NCBI GenBank assembly: GCA_036394195.1
Contig: DASWFO010000230.1
Span: 1-48,036, forward strand
DNA from: DATJPD01 sp036394195
Lineage (GTDB): Bacteria > Pseudomonadota > Alphaproteobacteria > CACIAM-22H2
Direction: 5' to 3'
Length of the DNA stretch: 48,036 nt
The position numbers were made by a program, and so were the translations under genes. The notes under the pieces are model-generated. The model had not been told where the DNA came from and did not search any database. It saw only the letters and a list, made by a program, of their open reading frames with translations. Of this stretch, positions 33,893 through 40,168 are shown one piece after another (position 1 is the first letter of the stretch; every line of letters begins with the position of its first letter).

Positions 33893-34687
33893 TCAAACGA
33901 CGTCCACGCTGCGAACCGGGATGTAATGGAGAACCCGGCCCTCCGCGACGATCACGGCGACATAGGCAAGAATGCCGATCAAGGTGAGGAGGATGATGGT
34001 GACGAACACCATGGCGGTGTTGGCGGCGCCCTCGCCGAACACGAGCAGATATCCGAGGCCCGTGTTGCCGCCGACGAGCTCGCCGACCAGCACGCCGATC
34101 ACCGCCAGGGTCGAGCCGATCCTAAGGCCCGCGAACAGCGGCGGCATGGCAGCGCGGAACTCGATTTTCCAAAACACCTGCAGGCGCGTGGCGGTGAACG
34201 AGCGCGCGAGGTTGACCATGTCGTGGTCGACGGTGCGGATCGCCGTCAACACGTTGACCATGATCGGAAAGAATACGATCAGCACCGCCACCAGGATCTT
34301 CGGATAGACCGTGTAGCCGAACCACATGACGAACAGCGGCGCGAACGCGACCTTGGGTGCAATCTGCAGCGCCAGGATGTAGGGCGACAGCACGACCTCA
34401 GTGACCGGCGACATGCCGAGCACGTAGCCGACGACCATTCCCAGCAGAGCGCCGAGCGCGAAGCCGACGATGACCTCCATGGCCGTGACCGCGGTGTGGT
34501 AGAACAGGTTGTCGCGGCCGATCATGCGAAAGAACTCGTGGTAGCACTCGGCGGCGGTTGGCACGATGTAAGAGGGGACGCCGATCAACGGCGGCCCCCA
34601 CTGCCACGCGGCGAGGAAGAGGACGAAGACGGCAAGGCTCGCCCACGTCTCCCAACCGGTTGCTATGCGCACGGCTTTGTCCAACAT
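33893..34687 (-). CDS. ABC transporter permease (NitT/TauT type)
   Basis: 264 aa, about six membrane helices starting with WASLAVFVLFLAAWQWGPP. The cytoplasmic coupling motif typical of BPD permeases is seen in LARSFTATRLQVFWKIEFRAAMPPLFAGLRIG (EAA-like loop, given here only by its bounds: about residues 165-195). This family imports nitrate, sulfonates, and aromatic or heterocyclic acids such as phthalate. It pairs with the binding protein at 34838-35815 and ATPase at 35832-36659, with only 8 bases to the Rieske oxygenase gene downstream, so import and oxygenation are co-expressed. Confidence 0.92.
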   Translation of the reverse strand: MLDKAVRIATGWETWASLAVFVLFLAAWQWGPPLIGVPSYIVPTAAECYHEFFRMIGRDNLFYHTAVTAMEVIVGFALGALLGMVVGYVLGMSPVTEVVLSPYILALQIAPKVAFAPLFVMWFGYTVYPKILVAVLIVFFPIMVNVLTAIRTVDHDMVNLARSFTATRLQVFWKIEFRAAMPPLFAGLRIGSTLAVIGVLVGELVGGNTGLGYLLVFGEGAANTAMVFVTIILLTLIGILAYVAVIVAEGRVLHYIPVRSVDVV

Positions 34688-34724
34688 CGTCGGCCCTAAC
34701 GTCCCACGTCGTCGCCTGACAATT

Positions 34725-34814
34725 CACCCCCACCCCAACCCTCCCCCATCGAGGGGGAGGGAGGTTCTTCTTTGTCCCCTCCCCCCTTGTGGGGGAGGGT
34801 TAGGGTGGGGGGTG
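34725..34814. repeat. C/G-rich palindromic repeat, copy 1
   Basis: A roughly 90-base element with nested inverted repeats: outer arms CACCCCCACCCCAACCCTCC and GGAGGGTTAGGGTGGGGGG, and inner hairpins around CCCTCCCCC-atcga-GGGGGAGGG and CCCCTCCCCCC-ttgt-GGGGGAGGG. A related copy lies at 40031-40149. It is inserted within the ABC operon between the binding-protein and permease genes and would form a strong mRNA structure, probably giving higher binding-protein than permease yield. REP/mosaic elements of this composition are common between genes in alphaproteobacteria. Confidence 0.8.
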
Positions 34815-34837
34815 TTATCCGCATGGTGCGCTGCCCG

Positions 34838-35815
34838 TCACTCCACGAACTGGTTGGTGTAGAGCTCCTTCACCGGGGTCGGCTTCTCGATGATGCCGTG
34901 CTGCAGATAGAACTGCTGCAGGTTGGCAAGGCGCGCCTCGTCGATCGCGCCGGGCTTGCTCTGACCGGGATAGACGTACTGGTTGTAGAGCTTGAACACG
35001 CGCGCCATCGCCGCTTCCTGGCCGGCGCGCTGCGGCACCGCCTTCACGTAGTCCTTGGCCGCGCCGTCGGGATCCTTCACCACGTCCTGCCAGCCGTGGA
35101 GCGTGGCACGGACCAGCTTCTTGATGAGCTCCGGCCGCTCCTGGATCATCTTGTCGGACGCGATCACGACCTGCGCCATGCTCTGGAAATAGTCGTTCGC
35201 CGGGATGATGCGGATCTTGGCCCCGGCCTCGATCAGGTCGCCCTCCCAGTCGGGCACGCTGGCCAGACCCTCGGATTGGCCGGCGAGGAACAGCTTCCAT
35301 ACGTTCACCGGCCCCGCGGCCTGCGCGTTCACGTCGTTCTTGGTGAGCCCGACTTTCGCCAGCATGCCGATCAGCGCGTAATAGGTCGTGTCCTGATAGG
35401 CCATGACCGTGATCGTCTTGCCCTTGAGGTCAGCCGGACCTTTGATCGGCGAATCCTCGCGCACGACCAGCTGCATCAGGCTGCCGCCGCCGAGCAGGGC
35501 CACGGCTTTCACCGGCACGCCGTTGGCGCGCACGATGATCGGCGTGTCGCCGAGGGCACCGCCGATCTGCGCGTTGCCGACGCCGACCGCCTTCGCCGTA
35601 TCGACGCCGCCGCGGCCGGACTCGAACGTCACGTCGAGATCCTCCTTCGCGTAGTAGCCGCGCTGCACGGCCACCATCCACGGGCCGAACGCCGGCAGGA
35701 ACGCCGCCGCCGGCAGCTGGTAGGTCACCTTCTCGGCCGCCTGGCTCGGCGCGGCTCCCGCGACAGCCAGCCCCGCCGCAACCGCCGCCGCCGCCATCAC
35801 ACGCTTGGTCCCCAT
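34838..35815 (-). CDS. ABC transporter substrate-binding protein (NitT/TauT, NMT1-like)
   Basis: 325 aa from ATG 35815. A Sec signal ends GAAPSQA|AEKVTYQ. The mature protein shows the periplasmic-binding type II features of NMT1/SsuA-like proteins: AVQRGYYAKEDLDVTFES, VGVGNAQIGGALGDTPII, DLKGKTITVMAYQDTTYYAL and a late helix MIQERPELIKKLVRATLHGW. It captures the substrate of the cluster in the periplasm. Ligands of the family include sulfonates, pyrimidine precursors and aromatic acids; an oxygenase-linked importer suggests an aromatic or heterocyclic acid. It is 16 bases downstream of the ATPase gene. Confidence 0.9.
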   Translation of the reverse strand: MGTKRVMAAAAVAAGLAVAGAAPSQAAEKVTYQLPAAAFLPAFGPWMVAVQRGYYAKEDLDVTFESGRGGVDTAKAVGVGNAQIGGALGDTPIIVRANGVPVKAVALLGGGSLMQLVVREDSPIKGPADLKGKTITVMAYQDTTYYALIGMLAKVGLTKNDVNAQAAGPVNVWKLFLAGQSEGLASVPDWEGDLIEAGAKIRIIPANDYFQSMAQVVIASDKMIQERPELIKKLVRATLHGWQDVVKDPDGAAKDYVKAVPQRAGQEAAMARVFKLYNQYVYPGQSKPGAIDEARLANLQQFYLQHGIIEKPTPVKELYTNQFVE

Positions 35816-35831
35816 CGGAAATCTCCCGGTC

Positions 35832-36659
35832 TTATGAATGAGTGAAACTCGGCTCATTTTCGTCCTCGCGCAGATGGAGCAGCGACATCAGCTTCGGAAT
35901 GAACTGGCCGACGCCCGGCTGCTCGCGCCGCTTCATCGGGTTGTCGCGATACGGCAGATCGACCACGATCTCCTCGACGATCTCGCCGGGCCGTGCACTC
36001 ATCACCAGGACGCGGTCGGAGAGCGTGATGGCCTCGATCAGGTCGTGGGTGATGAACAGCGCGGTCTTGCCGGTCTCCTTCAGCGTGCGGCCGAGATCCT
36101 GCTGCAGGATCATCTTGGTCTGCGCGTCCAGGGCCGAGAACGGCTCGTCCATCAGCAGGACGGCCGGATCGACGGCGAGCGTGCGCGCCAAGGCCGCGCG
36201 CTGACGCATGCCGCCGGAGAGCTGGTGCGGATAATGCCGGGCGAACTCGCTGAGGCGGCACTTGCGCAGCAACGCCTCGGAGCGGCCATGCCGCTGATCG
36301 GCCGCAACACCCTGGATCTCGAGCCCGAACTCGACGTTCTCGCGGATCGTGCGCCACGGCAGCAACAGGTCCTTCTGCAGCATGAAGGCGACGTGCGGGT
36401 TGGGCTTGGTGACCTTCTCGCCGTCGACGAAGACCTCGCCATCGCTCGGCCGGTCGAGGCCCGAGCCCATGTTGAGCAGGGTGCTCTTGCCGCAGCCGCT
36501 GGGCCCGATCAGCGAGACCACCTCGCCGTCAGCGATCTTGAGGCTGACGTTCCGGACCGCGGTGATGAACGCCTCGCCACGGCCGTTCGGCTTGTGCGCG
36601 CCGTTGAAGCGGTTGGGGAACCGCTTCGTCACGTTGCGGAATTCAAGCCGGGCTGCCAC
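35832..36659 (-). CDS. ABC transporter ATP-binding protein (NitT/TauT type)
   Basis: 275 aa. Nucleotide-binding motifs in order: Walker A GPSGCGKSTLLN, Q-loop AFMLQKDLLLPWRTI, signature LSGGMRQRAALARTLA, Walker B PAVLLMDEPFSALD, and switch His in LFITHDLIEAITLSDRVLVM. The LLPWRT phrase after the Q-loop is characteristic of SsuB/TauB-type ATPases. An unusual stretch of about 15 residues (NRFNGAHKPNGRGEAF) follows the first strand. It energises the permease and binding protein encoded next to it, and is 16 bases after the small HTH-like gene. Confidence 0.94.
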   Translation of the reverse strand: MAARLEFRNVTKRFPNRFNGAHKPNGRGEAFITAVRNVSLKIADGEVVSLIGPSGCGKSTLLNMGSGLDRPSDGEVFVDGEKVTKPNPHVAFMLQKDLLLPWRTIRENVEFGLEIQGVAADQRHGRSEALLRKCRLSEFARHYPHQLSGGMRQRAALARTLAVDPAVLLMDEPFSALDAQTKMILQQDLGRTLKETGKTALFITHDLIEAITLSDRVLVMSARPGEIVEEIVVDLPYRDNPMKRREQPGVGQFIPKLMSLLHLREDENEPSFTHS

Positions 36660-36675
36660 GGATCGTCTGCCGTTC

Positions 36676-36975
36676 CTAGGCGCCGAGCCGCGCCATCTCG
36701 GCGGTGAACGACGCTTCGGTCCACGCGGCCCCGTCGGGCCCCTTCACCCCGCGCTCGTTCAGGCGGCGGACGATGCCGGCAAGCTCGTAGATCTCCTCGG
36801 CGAAGATCGCCTGCAACGCATCGCCGAGCGCGTCCTCATAAGCGGTCGGCGCCGCGGCGCGGGTCTGCCAGCAGATGTTCTGTGCCTTGTCGGGGTGCTC
36901 GATCGACGCTTCATCGCCCTTGGCGCCCACGGATGACCCGGGCCAGTCCTTCAGGGCGATGTTGTAGGTGTCCAT
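36676..36975 (-). CDS. Small protein with recombinase-like helix-turn-helix C-terminus
   Basis: 99 aa from ATG 36975 (GGAGGGAAGGAGCG upstream). No catalytic domain is recognised. Residues 64-99 (IYELAGIVRRLNERGVKGPDG, then AAWTEASFTAEMARLGA) resemble the DNA-binding 'recombinase' HTH of large serine recombinases (LN.RG..TP.G..W....V), hence the label, but the catalytic Ser domain is absent. The N-terminal half (DTYNIALKDWPGSSVGAKGDEASIEHP) looks like a short ligand- or partner-binding segment. It sits between the Rieske ferredoxin and the ABC ATPase, 17 bases after the ferredoxin, as part of the operon. It could be a regulator or an accessory of the oxygenase; neither is shown. Confidence 0.7.
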   Translation of the reverse strand: MDTYNIALKDWPGSSVGAKGDEASIEHPDKAQNICWQTRAAAPTAYEDALGDALQAIFAEEIYELAGIVRRLNERGVKGPDGAAWTEASFTAEMARLGA

Positions 36976-36992
36976 CGAACGCTCCTTCCCTC

Positions 36993-37298
36993 CTAGACGT
37001 CGATCAGGATGTCGTTGCCTTCGACCTTGACCGGATAGTTCTTCAGGTCCTCTTCCGCCGGCGGCGCGACGCACTTCCCGGTGCGGATCTCGAAGGCGGC
37101 CTGGTGCAGCGGGCACTCGACGCGCTCGTTCTCGATGAAGCCCGACGACAGCAGCGCATAGGCATGCGGGCACACGTCGTCGAGACAAAAGAAGCTGTCG
37201 TCCAGCTTGTAGATCGCAAGCTGCTTGTCACCGATGGTGACCGGAACCGGTGCGTCCGGCTTTACGTCCGCCACGGACGCCACGCGCTGCCACGCCAT
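36993..37298 (-). CDS. Rieske-type [2Fe-2S] ferredoxin
   Basis: 101 aa from ATG 37298; an upstream frame start at 37352 would run through the operator region. Cluster ligands Cys43-x-His45 (DVCPHAYALL) and Cys62-x2-His65 (ECPLHQAAFE), with the conserved exit FEIRTGKCVAPPAEEDLKNY. This is a soluble ferredoxin of the NirD/BphA3/NdoA type that carries electrons from the reductase (26040-27260) to the Rieske oxygenase (32850-33884). It is the first gene of the minus-strand operon, directly downstream of the palindromic operator at 37326-37351, so it marks the promoter-proximal end. Confidence 0.93.
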   Translation of the reverse strand: MAWQRVASVADVKPDAPVPVTIGDKQLAIYKLDDSFFCLDDVCPHAYALLSSGFIENERVECPLHQAAFEIRTGKCVAPPAEEDLKNYPVKVEGNDILIDV

Positions 37299-37325
37299 TG
37301 CCCTCGTCCTCCGTCGCTTTTTGAT

Positions 37326-37351
37326 TGTTCCATATATGGGACATTGTCCCA
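37326..37351. promoter_or_regulatory. Triple half-site operator of IclR type in the divergent promoter region
   Basis: Three 7-base half-sites overlap into two dyads: TGTTCCA (37326-37332) and TGGGACA (37337-37343) around ATAT form a near-perfect 18-bp palindrome, and TGGGACA with TGTCCCA (37345-37351) forms a perfect 7-bp dyad with one central base. TGTTCCA/TGGAACA-like dyads are typical of IclR-family sites, and IclR proteins PobR and PcaU are known to use three repeated half-sites. It lies 28 bases before the ferredoxin start and 107 before the divergent acyl-CoA dehydrogenase start, so one bound regulator could govern both directions. Confidence 0.65.
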
Positions 37352-37458
37352 TACGCTAAACATAGCCCCTGGGCCCGTGCGGGGTCAAGCGGCCCCTATG
37401 GTCCTAGCAAAAAGCTGGTAGTAAGAGGAGCGCTCCCGCTTTCCTCCATGAGGCGACG

Positions 37459-38658
37459 ATGGATTTCGAGTTCTCAGCCCGCTCGCAGCAGCTCCGCGAC
37501 CAGCTGATCGCCTTCATGGACGCGCACATCTATCCCAATGAGCGCGTCTACGAGGAGCAGGTCACGCGCGGGCCGTCGCGCTGGCAGGTCGCGCCGATCA
37601 TGGAGGAGCTGAAGGCCAAGGCCCGCCAGGCGGGATTATGGAACCTGTTCCTGCCGGAGCATGAGGGGGGCCTCAGCAATTTCGACTACGCGCCGCTCTG
37701 CGAGGTCATGGGACGCTCGCCCATAGCACCCGAGGCCTTCAACTGCTCCGCTCCCGATGTCGGCAACATGGAGGTGCTGCTGAAATACGGCACGCCCGAA
37801 CAGAAGGAGAAGTGGCTGAAGCCGCTGCTCGCCGGCGAGATCCGCTCCTGTTTCGGCATGACCGAGCCCGACGTGGCGTCATCGGACGCGACCAACATCC
37901 AGAGCCGCATCGTGCGCGACGGCGATCACTACGTCATCAACGGCCGCAAGTGGTGGTCGACGGGAGCGCCCGACCCGCGTTGCAAGATCGCCATCTTCAT
38001 GGGCAAGACCGATCCGCACGCGCCGCGCCACGCGCAGCAGTCGATGATCCTGGTGCCGATGGACACACCCGGCGTGAAGGTCGTCCGCCCCCTCACCGTC
38101 TTCGGCTACGACCACGCGCCGCACGGCCATGGCGAAGTCATCTACGAGAACGTCCGGGTGCCGGCGAGCAACATGCTCCTGGGCGAAGGCCGCGGCTTCG
38201 AGATCGCGCAAGGACGGCTCGGGCCGGGACGCATCCATCACTGCATGCGCGCGATCGGCCTCGCCGAGCGGGCCCTGGAGGCGATGGTCCACCGCGTGAA
38301 GCAGCGCGTCGCGTTCGGCAAGCCGCTGGCCGAGCAAGGCGGCATCCGCCAGGACATTGCACACTCACGCATCGAGATCGACGAAGCGCGGCTGCTGACG
38401 CTCGCGGCGGCGCGGATGATGGACAAGCAGGGCAACAAGGCGGCGCGCAAAGAGATCGCGATGATCAAGATCGCGGCCCCCAACATGGCGCTGCGCGTGA
38501 TCGACCGCGCGATCCAGGCGCACGGTGCCGCGGGGGTCAGCGGCGATTTCAACCTGGCGGCCGCCTACGCGCACGCCCGCACATTGCGCATCGTCGACGG
38601 CCCCGACGAGGTCCATCTCGAGGCGATCGCCAAGCTCGAGCTGGGGAAGAACAGGTAG
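37459..38658 (+). CDS. Acyl-CoA dehydrogenase of ACAD10/11 type
   Basis: 399 aa. Three-domain acyl-CoA dehydrogenase fold: N-terminal helical part (1-125), FAD-contacting strand motif CFGMTEPDVASSDATNI (about 134-150), and a C-terminal helical domain. The phrases VINGRKWWSTGAPDPRCKIA, QGRLGPGRIHHCMRAIGLAE and RIVDGPDEVHLEAIA are diagnostic of the ACAD10/ACAD11 subgroup; at the usual catalytic Glu position (YEGT in other members) this has Asp (VDGP). Members work with an APH-type kinase on 4-hydroxyacyl-CoAs: the kinase phosphorylates the 4-hydroxyl and the flavoprotein removes the phosphate. Such a kinase is encoded at 38948-40003. Ribosome site GAGG at 37450. It is divergent from the Rieske cluster across the operator at 37326. 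Confidence 0.9.
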   Translation: MDFEFSARSQQLRDQLIAFMDAHIYPNERVYEEQVTRGPSRWQVAPIMEELKAKARQAGLWNLFLPEHEGGLSNFDYAPLCEVMGRSPIAPEAFNCSAPDVGNMEVLLKYGTPEQKEKWLKPLLAGEIRSCFGMTEPDVASSDATNIQSRIVRDGDHYVINGRKWWSTGAPDPRCKIAIFMGKTDPHAPRHAQQSMILVPMDTPGVKVVRPLTVFGYDHAPHGHGEVIYENVRVPASNMLLGEGRGFEIAQGRLGPGRIHHCMRAIGLAERALEAMVHRVKQRVAFGKPLAEQGGIRQDIAHSRIEIDEARLLTLAAARMMDKQGNKAARKEIAMIKIAAPNMALRVIDRAIQAHGAAGVSGDFNLAAAYAHARTLRIVDGPDEVHLEAIAKLELGKNR

Positions 38659-38668
38659 CGGTTCGCAG

Positions 38669-38857
38669 ATGCACTACAAGTTTGTTCTGCAGCGCGCAGC
38701 GGACGGCGGGTACGTCGCAACTGTGCCGGCACTGCCCGGATGCGTCAGCCAGGGCGACACGCGCGCCGAGGCTCTAGCCAATATCCGGGAGGCTATCGAG
38801 CTGTATGTCGAAGATTGCCGTGACGCCGGAGACCCCGTGCCTAGCCCGCTCGGCTGA
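38669..38857 (+). CDS. Orphan HicB-like antitoxin-fold protein
   Basis: 62 aa. The sequence MHYKFVLQRAADGGYVATVP, LPGCVSQGDTRAEALANI, REAIELYVEDC is the standard HicB partial RNase H-like fold (DUF1902/HicB_lk). There is no C-terminal DNA-binding domain. A HicA toxin (about 60 aa with a catalytic His) normally precedes HicB; none is found on either side. It begins 10 bases after the acyl-CoA dehydrogenase stop, so it may simply be co-transcribed, and it is followed at once by a palindromic repeat. It could be a relic of a toxin-antitoxin pair or a free-standing HicB-fold protein. Confidence 0.75.
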   Translation: MHYKFVLQRAADGGYVATVPALPGCVSQGDTRAEALANIREAIELYVEDCRDAGDPVPSPLG

Positions 38858-38861
38858 GCTC

Positions 38862-38938
38862 CGTCATTGCGAGGAGCGCAGCGACGAAGCAATCCAGCAG
38901 GCCAAACTCTGGATCGCTTCGCTTCGCTCGCGATGACG
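38862..38938. repeat. Palindromic 'GTCATTGCGAG' repeat
   Basis: A 77-base hairpin: left arm starts CGTCATTGCGAGGAGCG and ends GAAGCAATCCAG; right arm starts CTGGATCGCTTCG and ends CTCGCGATGACG, with an 11-base loop. This is a widespread bacterial REP-like unit (GTCATTGCGAGcgaagcgAAGCAATCCAG). It separates the HicB-like gene from the convergent kinase gene and could terminate both transcripts. Confidence 0.85.
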
Positions 38939-38947
38939 AAAGCGCCT

Positions 38948-40003
38948 CTACGCCCCCTGCTCCGCCAGCCGCCAGCCGATCTCGGCCAGGCGCGGCGCGG
39001 TGCGGCCGAGCTGCTCGGCGCTGGCCGACGAGGCGTTGCCCTGGAGCGCCCGGGCATAGACGCCCTGGACGATCGCGGCGTAGCGGAACAGCGAGAACGC
39101 GAGGAAGAACGCCCAGTCGGCGCCGGGATCGCGGCCGGTGTGGCGGACATAGGTCGCGACATAGGCCGGCTCGTCGGGGATCCCGAGGGAAGCCAGGTCG
39201 ACGTCGCCGAAGCCGCGCACCGTCGGCAGGTCCGCGGGCATGCGATACAGCATGCAGTTATAGGCGAGGTCGGACAGCGGATGGCCGAGCGTCGACAGCT
39301 CCCAGTCGAGCACGGCCACCACACGCGGCTCGTCCGGATGGAAGATCAGATTGCCCAGCCGGTAGTCGCCGTGGGCGATGGTCGTCTCGTCCCGGGCCGG
39401 GATGTGGCCCGGCAGCCAGTCGATCAGCCGATCCATGGCCGGGATGTCGCCGGTCTTCGACGCCGCGTACTGCTTCGACCAGCGCGCGATCTGGCGTTGG
39501 ACGTAGTTGTCCGGCCGGCCGTAATCGGCAAGGCCCGCCGCCCGCCAGTCGACCGAATGCAGGCGGGCCAGCGTCTCCGCCATCGCCGTATAGACGGCAC
39601 CGCGCTCGCCGGGTGCCAGGTCCGGCAGCCGCGGATCGGTGAACACGCGCCCGGCGACGAAGTCCATCACATAGAAGGGCGTGCCGATGATCTGGGCGTC
39701 CTCGCAGAGGAGACGCGCCGGCGGAACCGGGACGCCGGTGTCGGCGAGGGCGCGGATGATGCGATATTCGCGCTCGACCATATGCGCCGACGGCAACAGC
39801 TTGCCGGGCGGCTTCTTGCGCAGCACCCAGCGCCTACCCCCGGCTTCGACCAGGAAGGTCGGATTGGACTGACCGCCCTGGAACTGCCGGATCGCAATAT
39901 CGCCCCGGCAGCCCGGCAGAAGCTCGCGCAGATAATCGGCGAGCCGCGCCTCGTCGAACCGATGCGCCTCGCGGACCGGAATGAGCTCCGCCGCGCTAGA
40001 CAT
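38948..40003 (-). CDS. APH-family kinase (ACAD10/11- or LvaA-type phosphotransferase)
   Basis: 351 aa. Kinase fold of the aminoglycoside/choline phosphotransferase family: FQGGQSNPTFLVEAGGRRWVLRKKPPG supplies the ATP-binding Lys (bounds about residues 41-67), the catalytic loop is IAHGDYRLGNLIFHP (Asp), and the metal-binding AVLDWELSTLGHPLSDLAY. RKKPPGKLLPSAHMVEREYR is diagnostic of the ACAD10/11-associated subgroup rather than of antibiotic kinases. In mammals this domain is fused to ACAD10/11; here it is a separate gene convergent with the matching dehydrogenase. It probably phosphorylates the 4-hydroxyl of a 4-hydroxyacyl-CoA. Two repeats flank it (38862-38938, 40031-40149). Confidence 0.88.
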   Translation of the reverse strand: MSSAAELIPVREAHRFDEARLADYLRELLPGCRGDIAIRQFQGGQSNPTFLVEAGGRRWVLRKKPPGKLLPSAHMVEREYRIIRALADTGVPVPPARLLCEDAQIIGTPFYVMDFVAGRVFTDPRLPDLAPGERGAVYTAMAETLARLHSVDWRAAGLADYGRPDNYVQRQIARWSKQYAASKTGDIPAMDRLIDWLPGHIPARDETTIAHGDYRLGNLIFHPDEPRVVAVLDWELSTLGHPLSDLAYNCMLYRMPADLPTVRGFGDVDLASLGIPDEPAYVATYVRHTGRDPGADWAFFLAFSLFRYAAIVQGVYARALQGNASSASAEQLGRTAPRLAEIGWRLAEQGA

Positions 40004-40030
40004 CTTCGATATTTCCTATTGAGGAAAGAT

Positions 40031-40149
40031 CACCCCCACCCCATCCCTCTCCCCCAATCTTCAAAAGACTGGGCTCGGGGGAGGGGGAATTTTTTTGCGT
40101 GGCCTCTTTATCCCCTCCCCCCTTGCGGGGGAGGGTTAGGGAGGGGGGT
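40031..40149. repeat. C/G-rich palindromic repeat, copy 2
   Basis: Related to 34725-34814: left arm CACCCCCACCCCATCCCTC, right arm ending GGGGGAGGGTTAGGGAGGGG, with internal CCCCTCCCCCC-ttgc-GGGGGAGGG. The middle is longer than in copy 1 and contains a second hairpin (CCCCCaat...ctcGGGGG) and a T-run (TTTTTTT at about 40090-40096). It lies between the kinase start and the stop of the upstream SDR gene on the same strand, so the two minus-strand genes are joined or separated by this structure. Confidence 0.78.
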
Positions 40150-40168
40150 ATCGACGGCATATCTCTGT

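Noticed and set aside
36676..36975. Serine recombinase or mobile-element gene
   Set aside because: Only the HTH-like segment is present, the catalytic domain is missing, and the gene is tightly integrated in a catabolic operon.
38948..40003. Aminoglycoside resistance kinase
   Set aside because: The fold is the same, but its diagnostic segments match the ACAD10/11-associated subgroup and its partner dehydrogenase is adjacent.
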